This document shows positions 1 through 6,663 of a stretch of DNA of 6,663 nucleotides, piece after piece (the first letter of the stretch is position 1; every line of letters begins with the position of its first letter). The position numbers were made by a program, and so were the translations under genes. The notes beneath the pieces were generated by a model, which had not been told where the DNA came from, made no database searches, and was given only the letters and a program-made list of their open reading frames with translations. The DNA is from Steroidobacteraceae bacterium. GTDB lineage: Bacteria; Pseudomonadota; Gammaproteobacteria; Steroidobacterales; Steroidobacteraceae. The stretch covers positions 1-6,663 of the forward strand of contig JAJTCR010000077.1 of the NCBI GenBank assembly GCA_021325695.1, written 5' to 3'.

Positions 1-655
1 TCGAGAGCGCCTCGACCACCGGCCCGCGATACTCGATCACGTGGCCGGTGCCACCGTTGACGCCGATCCGGCCGATGATCGCGAGCACGAGGTCCTTGGC
101 GGTGACCCCCGCCGGCAAGCGGCCGGTGACGTCGATCGCGAACGACTTTGGTTTGCGCTGCAGCAGGCACTGTGTCGCGAGCACGTATCCGACTTCGGTC
201 GTGCCGATGCCGAAGGCGAGGGCGCCAAACGCCCCGTGCGTGCTGGTGTGGCTGTCCCCGCAGACGATCGTCTTGCCCGGCTGCGTGGCGCCGAGTTCGG
301 GCCCGATGATGTGGACGATGCCACGGCGGTCGTCCCTGAGCCCGAGCAGGTTCACGCCGAAGTCGGCGCAGTTGACCTCGAGCTGCCGCACCTGCTTCGC
401 CGCCGACTCGAGCTTGATCGGCAGGCCGCCGAAGATCTGCGCCGTGTCGGTGGGCGTCGAATGGTCCATCGTCGCGAGCGTGCGATCGAGCCGCCGGACC
501 GGCAGGCCACGCGCGCGGAGCACGTCGAACGCCTGCGGCGAGGTCACTTCGTGGACGAGGTGCAGGTCGACGTAGAGGACGGCAGGCGTCTCGGCGGTCT
601 CGGGCACGACGATGTGCCGATCCCAGACCTTCTCGAACAGGCTCTTCGCGGTCAT
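1..655 (-). CDS. leuC: 3-isopropylmalate dehydratase large subunit LeuC (N-terminal part, cut by window edge)
   Basis: LeuC with LeuD isomerises 2-isopropylmalate to 3-isopropylmalate in cytosolic leucine synthesis; it is a [4Fe-4S] aconitase-family enzyme. The reading frame is open from the ATG at 655 to the window edge, giving 218 codons of a protein usually about 465-475 residues long. Visible family signatures are LFEKVWDRHIV at the start, HLVHEVTSPQAF (residues 32-43), ATMDHSTPT (61-69), and CGDSHTSTHGAFG (132-144), followed by ALAFGIGTTEVGYVLATQ. The cluster-binding cysteines lie in the missing C-terminal half. Small departures from the usual text are Leu31 where Arg is common (YVDLHLVHE) and Gly-Tyr where Glu-His is common before VLATQ. 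The start is supported by TCGGAG about 9 bases upstream. It is the third gene of the ilvC-leuA-leuC operon, 28 bases after the leuA stop. Identification is firm; the missing end is only a window effect. Confidence 0.96.
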   Translation of the reverse strand, partial: MTAKSLFEKVWDRHIVVPETAETPAVLYVDLHLVHEVTSPQAFDVLRARGLPVRRLDRTLATMDHSTPTDTAQIFGGLPIKLESAAKQVRQLEVNCADFGVNLLGLRDDRRGIVHIIGPELGATQPGKTIVCGDSHTSTHGAFGALAFGIGTTEVGYVLATQCLLQRKPKSFAIDVTGRLPAGVTAKDLVLAIIGRIGVNGGTGHVIEYRGPVVEALS

Positions 656-683
656 TCAGGCTCCGAGGTGGCCAGGCGGGCCG

Positions 684-2249
684 TCAGACGGCGGCGGCCG
701 GAACGTCGCCCAGGTCGGCACCGCGCCGGCGCGACGACTCGATCGCGTTGACGATCTCGATGAACGCCCGCGCGCTCGATTCGACGATGTCCGTCGTCAC
801 GCTGGTGCCGCGATAGGTGCGCCCGTTGTACTCGCAGGTCAGGACGGCTTCACCCTGCGCGTCCTCGCCGACCGTGACGCTGCGCACCTCGAACTTGCGA
901 AGCTTGGCGAACACGCCGGTCGCCTGCTCGATCGCCTTGAGCGCGGCGTCGACGGGGCCGTCGCCGGACGACTCGTGGGTCACGATGCGGGCGTCGGCGT
1001 GGCGCAGTACGACGCGCCCGGTCGCGAACTTCGACGAATCGCTCACGACGTGCAGGTTCTCGAGGCTCCAGGGGCCGGCGGTCTCGACCTCGCTCTTGAG
1101 CACGAGCGCCTCGATGTCGCCGTCGAACAACTCCTTCTTCTTGTCCGCCAGCGCCTTGAAGTCGTTGAAGACGCGCGTGAGCTCGGTGTCGGACAGCTCG
1201 AAGCCGAGTTCCTTGATCCGTTCGCGGAGTGCCGCGCGGCCGCTGTGCTTGCCGAGGACCAGGTTCGTCCGCGACATGCCCACGTCGTGCGGGCGCATGA
1301 TCTCGTAGGTCGTGTGGTGTTTCAGCATGCCGTGCTGGTGGATGCCCGACTCGTGCGCGAAGGCATTCTCGCCGACGATCGCCTTGTTGCGGGGTATCGG
1401 CATGCCCGTGATGCTCGACAGCAGGCGGCTGGTCGGGAACAGCCGCTTGCCGTCGATGCCGGTGTGCAGCCCGTAGATGCCTTCGCGCACCTTGAGGGCC
1501 ATCGTCAGTTCCTCGAGCGAGGCGTTGCCCGCGCGTTCGCCGATGCCGTTGATCGTGCACTCGACCTGCCGGGCTCCGCCGCGGATGGCGGCCAGGCTGT
1601 TCGCCACCGCGAGGCCAAGGTCGTTGTGGCAGTGCACGCTGAAGGTCACGTTCTCCGCACCACGCACGTTCTGTTTGAGATACGAAAAGACTTCGTGGAA
1701 CTCCTCGGGCACCGTGTAACCAACGGTATCCGGGATGTTGACCGTGGTGGCGCCGGCCGTGATCACTGCTTCGACGACCTCGCGCAGGAACTCGAGCTCG
1801 GTCCGCGACGCATCCTCGGGCGAGAACTCGATGTCCTCGCACAGGCTGCGGGCATATTTCACGCCCTCGACCGCGGCGTGGATGATTTCCTCCTTGGCCA
1901 TGCCGAGCTTGTGCTCGCGATGGATCGCGCTCGTGGCGAGGAACACGTGGATCCGCGGACGCTCGGCGACGCGGACCGCGCTCCAGGCCTTGTCGATGTC
2001 CTCGCGGTTGCAGCGCGCGAGGCCCGCGATGATCGGGCCGCGCACCTCCTTCGCGATCTCGTGCACCGCCTCCCAGTCGCCGCGCGAGGCGATCGGGAAT
2101 CCGGCTTCGATGACGTCCACGCCAAGTTCCGCGAGCGCTTTCGCCATGCGCAGCTTCTCGGGCTGCGTCATGCTGCAGCCGGGCGACTGCTCGCCGTCGC
2201 GCAACGTCGTGTCGAAGATCAGGACGCGGTTCGGGTCTCGCTTGGACAT
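684..2249 (-). CDS. leuA: 2-isopropylmalate synthase LeuA
   Basis: LeuA condenses acetyl-CoA with 2-ketoisovalerate to give 2-isopropylmalate, the committed and normally leucine-inhibited step of leucine synthesis. The product is 521 residues, normal for the long (E. coli-like) form. The N-terminal TIM barrel opens with FDTTLRDGEQSPGCSM (residues 12-27; Arg17, Asp18, Glu20), carries the metal-binding HCHND (His206, His208) and then INGIGERAGNAS with Asn242. These match E. coli His202, His204 and Asn238. The C-terminal LeuA dimer/regulatory domain is present, with ESSGDGPVDAALKAI and RGTSVTTDIVESSARAF, so allosteric control is possible. The residue at the position of E. coli Gly479 is Ser (see findings). 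The ATG at 2249 was chosen because homology begins at once (MSKRDPNRVLIFDTTLRDG). The same frame stays open far upstream but there it only overlaps ilvC. The upstream SD is weak (GGTGA). It lies 38 bases after ilvC. Confidence 0.97.
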   Translation of the reverse strand: MSKRDPNRVLIFDTTLRDGEQSPGCSMTQPEKLRMAKALAELGVDVIEAGFPIASRGDWEAVHEIAKEVRGPIIAGLARCNREDIDKAWSAVRVAERPRIHVFLATSAIHREHKLGMAKEEIIHAAVEGVKYARSLCEDIEFSPEDASRTELEFLREVVEAVITAGATTVNIPDTVGYTVPEEFHEVFSYLKQNVRGAENVTFSVHCHNDLGLAVANSLAAIRGGARQVECTINGIGERAGNASLEELTMALKVREGIYGLHTGIDGKRLFPTSRLLSSITGMPIPRNKAIVGENAFAHESGIHQHGMLKHHTTYEIMRPHDVGMSRTNLVLGKHSGRAALRERIKELGFELSDTELTRVFNDFKALADKKKELFDGDIEALVLKSEVETAGPWSLENLHVVSDSSKFATGRVVLRHADARIVTHESSGDGPVDAALKAIEQATGVFAKLRKFEVRSVTVGEDAQGEAVLTCEYNGRTYRGTSVTTDIVESSARAFIEIVNAIESSRRRGADLGDVPAAAV

Positions 2250-2287
2250 GGTCGTCACCGTGGAATCTCGGGGAAAGGGACGCGTGC

Positions 2288-3274
<987 letters not shown>

Positions 3275-3282
3275 CGTTGTCG

Positions 3283-3288
3283 TCTCCA
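3283..3288 (-). promoter_or_regulatory. Ribosome binding site of ilvC
   Basis: On the minus strand the motif TGGAGA lies just upstream of the ATG at 3274, with the GGAG core separated from it by 9 bases. It fixes the ilvC start even though the same frame stays open further upstream. It also lies about 33 bases beyond the end of the proposed attenuator run, so it is transcribed only if the hairpin is read through. Confidence 0.75.
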
Positions 3289-3320
3289 GAAAACTGACCA
3301 GCCAGGAATCAAAGTCGTCC

Positions 3321-3365
3321 AAACGTAAGAACCCCGCTCCGGCCGTCTCGCCGTGCGGGGTTCCT
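3321..3365 (-). terminator. Attenuator terminator hairpin ahead of ilvC
   Basis: On the minus-strand RNA, AGGAACCCCGC (3365-3355) pairs with GCGGGGUUCUU (3337-3327): 11 pairs including one G-U wobble, with a 17-base loop that can pair further internally. The 3' arm and the following bases read UUCUUACGUUU, 7 U in 11, which is an imperfect U-tract. The hairpin lies between the leader ORF and ilvC, where an attenuator terminator should be, and not at the end of any gene. The stem is seen directly; that it terminates transcription is inferred, and the interrupted U run is the weak point. Confidence 0.7.
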
Positions 3366-3433
3366 GGTATCCAATTGCGCCGTCTCGTTGCGCTCTCAGC
3401 CCGGAGCCCCGCACCTCCGCAGGGGAAGCAGGG
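3336..3433 (-). promoter_or_regulatory. Competing RNA pairings (leucine attenuator switch)
   Basis: Four segments can pair in alternative ways on the minus-strand RNA. Segment 1, CCCUGC (3433-3428), lies inside the Leu29-Leu30 codons and pairs with GCGGGG (3412-3407). Segment 2, GUGCGGGG (3414-3407), pairs perfectly over 8 bases with segment 3, CCCCGCAC (3360-3353), which contains most of the 5' arm of the terminator. A second option pairs GCUCCGG (3407-3401) with CCGGAGC (3342-3336) at the 3' arm. A ribosome stalled at the leucine codons would cover segment 1 and free segment 2 to break the terminator. A ribosome reaching the stop codon (3398-3396) would cover segment 2 and let the terminator form. 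The base pairing is visible; the switching is inferred from the known trp/leu/his leader model. Confidence 0.72.
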
Positions 3434-3515
3434 TAAGGGACCCAAGCAGCAGGGCGACCCGCGCAGCGTGCGCCGGGACTTCGATCGGGAAGGAAGTGTC
3501 GAAGGACGACTTCAT
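3396..3515 (-). CDS. Leucine-rich leader peptide of the ilvC-leuA-leuC operon
   Basis: This is a 39-codon ORF with an ATG at 3515, a weak purine-rich stretch just upstream (GCAGGCGCAGG), and a TGA at 3398-3396. The key part reads RVALLLGSLTLLPL (residues 19-32): seven Leu in the eleven residues 22-32. Three of the seven leucine codons are CTT, which looks uncommon in the neighbouring GC-rich genes where CTG and CTC dominate. The leucine run sits just before the RNA segments that choose between antiterminator and terminator, and the stop codon lies 9 bases after segment 2. The peptide itself probably has no function. Its translation would sense charged tRNA-Leu, like LeuL in enterobacteria, though I see no sequence similarity to LeuL beyond leucine content. 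A chance short ORF is possible in GC-rich DNA, but the combined placement makes that unlikely. Confidence 0.75.
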   Translation of the reverse strand: MKSSFDTSFPIEVPAHAARVALLLGSLTLLPLRRCGAPG

Positions 3516-3552
3516 CCTGCGCCTGCAACTGACAGCGGGTGAAAGAGCATGC

Positions 3553-3582
3553 ATAGCAGCACAGCCCCCGACGCATTGTCAA
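3553..3582 (-). promoter_or_regulatory. Promoter of the leader-ilvC-leuA-leuC operon
   Basis: On the minus strand a perfect -35 hexamer TTGACA (3582-3577) is followed after 18 bases by TGCTAT (3558-3553), a 3/6 match to the -10 consensus. The T-rich stretch TTTCTTTTT (3600-3592) just upstream could act as an UP-type element. Transcription would begin near 3546, about 31 bases before the leader ORF start, a sensible leader geometry. The -35 is strong and the -10 is weak. Confidence 0.6.
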
Positions 3583-3591
3583 CCGCAATGC
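3573..3591. promoter_or_regulatory. 19-bp dyad overlapping the -35 box (possible operator)
   Basis: A perfect inverted repeat GCATTG-N7-CAATGC spans and covers the whole TTGACA -35 hexamer of the operon promoter. Its size and place suit a dimeric repressor site, for example one sensing amino acid supply in addition to the attenuator. No regulator gene is in the window and the motif does not match an operator I recognise. A 6-bp dyad can occur by chance. Confidence 0.35.
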
Positions 3592-3600
3592 AAAAAGAAA

Positions 3601-3701
3601 GTGGCCAGTGGCCAGTGTCTGGTGTCTAGTAAGAAGTAGCCCGCTGCGCGCCGACGCGCTTGGCTTCTCCAACTAGCCACCAGCCACCAGTTACTAGCCA
3701 C
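3601..3701. repeat. Long imperfect palindrome built of degenerate 7-base repeats
   Basis: The left arm (3601-3630) consists of four heptads, GTGGCCA, GTGGCCA, GTGTCTG, GTGTCTA, plus GT. The right arm (3672-3701), read on the minus strand, is GTGGCTA, GTAACTG, GTGGCTG, GTGGCTA, plus GT. The arms match at 23 of 30 positions and most differences are transitions that still allow G-U pairing in one strand's RNA. The centre folds further: AGAAG (3632-3636) with CTTCT (3664-3668), GCC (3639-3641) with GGC (3662-3664), and GCGCG (3646-3650) with CGCGC (3655-3659) around a CCGA loop. The whole 101 bases can thus form one long hairpin. It lies between the two divergent transcription units. It may be a dispersed intergenic repeat, a small non-autonomous element, or a hairpin in the peptidase 5' UTR; I cannot decide which. 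Confidence 0.7.
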
Positions 3702-3719
3702 TTTCCCGCGAGGTTCCCC

Positions 3720-5135
3720 TTGGATTTCCTGATCGACGCGTCGGATGAGAACGTCGGGCCGACGGGCGAACTCTGGCTGGTGACGCAACGCGACCGCGAC
3801 GCCTGGGTTGCGACGCGTGACGACGCTGCACGCGCGTGGTTGTCGTCCACCGGGTTCACGGCGGAGAAGCAGCAGCTTGCATTGCTGCCCGGCCCCGACG
3901 GCACGGTGCGCGCGGCGGCGCTCGGCCTCGGTTCGCTCGAATCGCTCGACCAGCTGGAACTCTGGCACGTGGCGGGGCTGCCGGATCGATTGCCCGCCGG
4001 CACGCGTTGGCGGCTCACCGGACCCGCACTGACGCGCGAGGCGGCGACGACCGTCGTCCTCGGCTGGGCGTACGGCAGTTACCGCTTCGAGACATATAAG
4101 AGTGCCGCGACCGCGAAACCGCCGGCCGCACGGCCCAGGCTCGTCGCGCCGACCGTGGCCGAACGGGCGTGGGCCGAACGCCTCGCCGCCGGCACGGCGA
4201 TGGCGCGTGATTTCGTCAACACACCGGCCGCCGACATGAATCCTGCGCGACTCGCGGAGGAGGCCGTGCGGCTCGCCCGGCAGCACGACGCCGTCGCGCA
4301 GGAAATCCTGGGTGATGAACTGCAGACCGGATTTCCCGCGATCCACACGGTCGGCCAGGCCGCGGCCATTCCGCCTCGCCTCGTCGAATTCACGTGGGGC
4401 GATGCTGGCGATCCCAGGCTGACACTGGTGGGGAAGGGCGTGTGCTTCGACACGGGCGGCCTCGACATCAAGCCGGCCGTGGGCATGGCGCTCATGAAGA
4501 AGGACATGGGCGGCGCGGCCTGCACGCTGGCACTCGCGCGACTCGTGATGGAGGCTCGCCTGCCGGTGCGGTTGCGCGTGCTGGTCCCCGCGGTCGAGAA
4601 CGCGATTTCAGGCGGCGCGTACCGTCCCGGCGACGTGATCCGCACGCGCAAGGGACTCACGGTCGAAGTCGGCAACACGGACGCGGAAGGTCGCCTCGTG
4701 CTCTGTGACGCGCTCGCCTGGGCCGACGAGGAGCAACCCGACCTGATGATCGACCTGGCGACGCTCACCGGGGCGGCACGCATCGCACTCGGGCCCGACC
4801 TGCCCGCGGTGTTCGGCACCCGGCAGGAGACCGTCGACGCGGCGCTGCGCCATGGACGACAGGTGGCCGACCCGCTCTGGCCGATGCCGCTGTGGTCGGG
4901 GTACGACGACGACATCGCGAGCAAGGTGGCGGACATCAACAATGCGTCGGCCTCCACCTTCGCCGGCGCGATCATCGGCGCGCTGTTCCTGCGCCGCTTC
5001 GTGACACGGACGACGGATTGGTTGCACGTCGACCTGTTCGCCTGGAATCCCAAGGAGCGCCCCGGACGCCCGGTGGGCGCGGAGGCCCACGCGGTGCGGG
5101 CACTGTTCTCCATGCTGGTGGAGCGTTACGGCTGA
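3720..5135 (+). CDS. M17 leucyl aminopeptidase family protein
   Basis: This is a cytosolic two-metal aminopeptidase of the M17 (PepA/LAP) family that releases N-terminal residues, often leucine, from peptides. The product is 471 residues from the proposed start. The C-terminal catalytic domain has GKGVCFDTGGLDIK (Lys239, Asp244, Lys251), KKDMGGAA (Asp262) and the family signature NTDAEGRLVL (Asn319 to Leu328; Asp321, Glu323, Arg325), so both metal ligands and the catalytic Lys/Arg are present. The first 160 or so residues form the variable N-terminal domain. The start is a TTG at 3720 preceded by GAGG at 6-base spacing. No ATG precedes the catalytic region. Another TTG at 3660 would translate straight through the heptad palindrome and is rejected. 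A role in recycling leucine near leucine-synthesis genes is possible but only inferred from position. The exact paralogue (PepA, PepB or other) is unclear, so no symbol is given. Confidence 0.92.
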   Translation: MDFLIDASDENVGPTGELWLVTQRDRDAWVATRDDAARAWLSSTGFTAEKQQLALLPGPDGTVRAAALGLGSLESLDQLELWHVAGLPDRLPAGTRWRLTGPALTREAATTVVLGWAYGSYRFETYKSAATAKPPAARPRLVAPTVAERAWAERLAAGTAMARDFVNTPAADMNPARLAEEAVRLARQHDAVAQEILGDELQTGFPAIHTVGQAAAIPPRLVEFTWGDAGDPRLTLVGKGVCFDTGGLDIKPAVGMALMKKDMGGAACTLALARLVMEARLPVRLRVLVPAVENAISGGAYRPGDVIRTRKGLTVEVGNTDAEGRLVLCDALAWADEEQPDLMIDLATLTGAARIALGPDLPAVFGTRQETVDAALRHGRQVADPLWPMPLWSGYDDDIASKVADINNASASTFAGAIIGALFLRRFVTRTTDWLHVDLFAWNPKERPGRPVGAEAHAVRALFSMLVERYG

Positions 5136-6418
5136 ACACCGACGACCCGAATCGCGTGCGGCCGGATTTTGGTTTCGAACGTCGCGCCTGGACGCTGATC
5201 TACCTGTGTCTCGGCCTGGTCGAGGGCGGCACGGCTGCCGTCATGGTTCGCGCACTGTTCGGCGACCAGGCGCCGCGCGTGGCGGTCGACCTGGTGCTCG
5301 CGTTCGTGAGTTCCGCGCCGGCCTGGTCGAATCTGGCGAGCATGGCGTATGCGCGTCGTGCCCAGGGACGCCCGAAGGTCGCGTTCCTCATGCCCCTGCT
5401 CGTCGCGATGACGGTCTGCGTGGCGGCGCTCGCCTTCGTGCCGACGACCGGGCTGGGCCTGCTGCTGTTCTTCGTGTTCTACGCCACGGCCCGGCTGCTC
5501 TGGGCCGGCGTCGAGACCGTGCGCGCAGTGCTCTGGAGCGTGAACTACCCGACCCGCATGCGCGCCCGCATCACCGGCCGGATCACCATCAACACGTCGA
5601 TCGTCGTCGCCGGCGTCGGCGTTGCGCTCGGTTGGCTCGTCGGGCAGGACGGTCCGTGGTGGCGCCTCGCGCTGGTCGCCGGCTGCGCCTGCGGACTCGC
5701 CGGCACGCTCGCCTTCCGCCGCATGCGTGTACGGCGCGAGGACGACCTGCTGCTGGCCGAACGCGCACGCCTGCTCGAAGGCGCCACGTTCGGGCTCGAC
5801 GGCATGCGTGCGCTGCTGGCGCGCGATCCCGCGTTCCGCGAGTACCAGCTCGCGATGTCCATGTTCGGTGCGGGCCTGCTGTCGCTGACGCCGCTGATGG
5901 TCGTCTGCCTCAACGACGTGCTCGGCCTGCCGACCTTCGCGCAGGTGGTCGTCACGACCTCGCTGCCGATCATCGTGATGCCGTTCGCGGTGCAGCCCTG
6001 GGCCCGCTACCTCGATCGACACCGCGTCGTGACGTTTCGCGCTTTGCATGGGCGCGTCACGATCGTCGCGGTGGCGCTTCTGGCCGCGGCGGTGCTGCTG
6101 CACCAGCCGTGGCTGCTGTGGCCGGGCGCGCTGCTCATGGGCGTGAGTCTGGCGGCGGGCAGTCTCGGCTGGACGCTCGGTCACAACGACTTCGCGCCAC
6201 GGGGCGAGGAGACGCGCTACATGGCGCTGCACGTGACCTTGACCGGCATGCGCGGGCTCGTCGCGCCGCCGCTGACGATGGGCGCGTACCACGTGCTGGA
6301 CTCCGTCCACAAGGGCGCGGGTCCATTCGCACTCGCGCTGCCGTGCGCACTGGTGGCGGCCGGCGCGTGGCGCTTTCAGAAGATGCATCGCGCGCGTCCG
6401 ACGCCCGCGGCTGCGTGA
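5132..6418 (+). CDS. MFS-like transporter with 12 membrane segments
   Basis: This is a 428-residue integral membrane protein, very likely of the major facilitator superfamily; the substrate is unknown. By eye there are twelve hydrophobic segments. The first is WTLIYLCLGLVEGG and the next follows APRVAVDLVLAF. The cytoplasmic loop YARRAQGRPK after segment 2 resembles MFS motif A, although the usual Asp-Arg is lost. A longer charged loop (RRMRVRREDDLLLAERARLLEG) separates segments 6 and 7, as MFS halves usually are. A conserved-looking stretch HVTLTGMRGL precedes segment 11. The start is uncertain. A CTG at 5132 overlaps the peptidase stop (CTGA) and has GGTGGAG (5117-5123) 8 bases upstream; a GTG at 5156 is the more ordinary start but has no visible SD. 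The overlap suggests translational coupling to the peptidase, so export or uptake of peptides or amino acids is a reasonable but unproven guess. Confidence 0.8.
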   Translation: MNTDDPNRVRPDFGFERRAWTLIYLCLGLVEGGTAAVMVRALFGDQAPRVAVDLVLAFVSSAPAWSNLASMAYARRAQGRPKVAFLMPLLVAMTVCVAALAFVPTTGLGLLLFFVFYATARLLWAGVETVRAVLWSVNYPTRMRARITGRITINTSIVVAGVGVALGWLVGQDGPWWRLALVAGCACGLAGTLAFRRMRVRREDDLLLAERARLLEGATFGLDGMRALLARDPAFREYQLAMSMFGAGLLSLTPLMVVCLNDVLGLPTFAQVVVTTSLPIIVMPFAVQPWARYLDRHRVVTFRALHGRVTIVAVALLAAAVLLHQPWLLWPGALLMGVSLAAGSLGWTLGHNDFAPRGEETRYMALHVTLTGMRGLVAPPLTMGAYHVLDSVHKGAGPFALALPCALVAAGAWRFQKMHRARPTPAAA

Positions 6419-6484
6419 CCCCGGCGAGCCGACGCCGCACAATATCCCGTTGCACGTGATTCCCGTCTTTCCCCGGAGCCCACG

Positions 6485-6663
6485 ATGAGCCGCCGCAAAG
6501 TCGATGTCCGCCCGTATTCCAGGCTCGTGTTCGACGGGGTCAAGCAAACGGCGAGCCGGGCGATGCTGCGCGCCGTGGGTTTCCAGGACCGGGACTTCCG
6601 CAAGCCGCAGGTCGGCATCGCCTCGACCTGGAGCAACCTGACACCCTGCAACATGCACATCGA
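6485..6663 (+). CDS. ilvD: Dihydroxy-acid dehydratase IlvD (first 59 codons, cut by window edge)
   Basis: IlvD dehydrates 2,3-dihydroxyisovalerate and its methylvalerate homologue to the 2-keto acids, the step right after IlvC. Only the N terminus is in the window, of a protein usually about 560-620 residues long. It matches the family closely: GVKQTASRAMLRAVGF (residues 18-33), DFRKPQVGIASTWSNLTPCNMHI (residues 37-59), with Cys55 in TPCN the first iron-sulphur cluster ligand. The ATG at 6485 has GGAG (6475-6478) 6 bases upstream. The 66 bases after the MFS stop include an AT-rich patch (CACAATAT) in otherwise GC-rich DNA that could be a -10 element, but I see no convincing -35. It may be transcribed with the peptidase and MFS genes or by itself. 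Confidence 0.93.
   Translation, partial: MSRRKVDVRPYSRLVFDGVKQTASRAMLRAVGFQDRDFRKPQVGIASTWSNLTPCNMHI

Noticed and set aside
3275..3600. T-box riboswitch as the control element before ilvC
   Set aside because: I looked for a T-box-like conserved sequence (TGGNACCGCG type) and the long stem I structure and found neither. The leader ORF with Leu run fits better.
3660..3719. Upstream TTG start extending the peptidase by 20 residues
   Set aside because: It would begin inside the palindrome and translate the heptad repeats (ASPTSHQPPVTSH). The TTG at 3720 has a good SD and begins where the protein looks ordinary.
6419..6484. Separate promoter for ilvD
   Set aside because: Only an AT-rich CACAATAT patch is visible, with no convincing -35 at the right spacing, so it is not listed as a feature.
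5126..6658. A 510-codon open frame on the minus strand opposite the MFS gene
   Set aside because: It is low-complexity Arg/His/Gln/Glu-rich text lacking any motif, antisense to a well-formed 12-TM protein and to ilvD. It is a high-GC shadow.

Overview
The window is high-GC bacterial DNA carrying chromosomal branched-chain amino acid (BCAA) genes. I see no transposase, phage, CRISPR, rRNA or tRNA sequence. The base composition, TTG-type starts and gene layout would suit a high-GC soil group such as Acidobacteriota, but nothing here fixes the taxon, so treat that as a guess.

Left half (minus strand, read from about 3580 down to 1): a biosynthetic operon ilvC - leuA - leuC, with leuC cut by the window edge. 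The genes are packed tightly, with gaps of 38 and 28 bases. They encode ketol-acid reductoisomerase (shared Ile/Val step), 2-isopropylmalate synthase (committed Leu step) and the large subunit of isopropylmalate isomerase.

Middle (3275-3719): a 445-base divergent intergenic region that I read as the control region. On the minus strand it holds, in order: a TTGACA promoter overlapping a 19-bp dyad; a 39-codon leader ORF with 7 Leu codons among 11 residues; a pair of mutually exclusive RNA pairings; and an 11-bp GC-rich hairpin followed by a U-rich run just before the ilvC ribosome binding site. This is the layout of a classical ribosome-mediated leucine attenuator. Next to it (3601-3701) lies a roughly 100-base imperfect palindrome whose arms are degenerate 7-base repeats.

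Right half (plus strand): an M17 leucyl-aminopeptidase-family gene, a 12-TM MFS-like membrane protein whose start seems to overlap the peptidase stop codon, and the first 59 codons of ilvD (dihydroxy-acid dehydratase), cut by the right edge. IlvC and IlvD catalyse consecutive steps but lie on opposite strands with the peptidase and transporter genes between them. In this reading only the ilvC-leuA-leuC arm is under the leucine leader.

The best candidate for something not described before is the leader peptide/attenuator. Secondary points are an Asp in the cofactor loop of IlvC, the heptad-repeat palindrome, and a possible CTG start.
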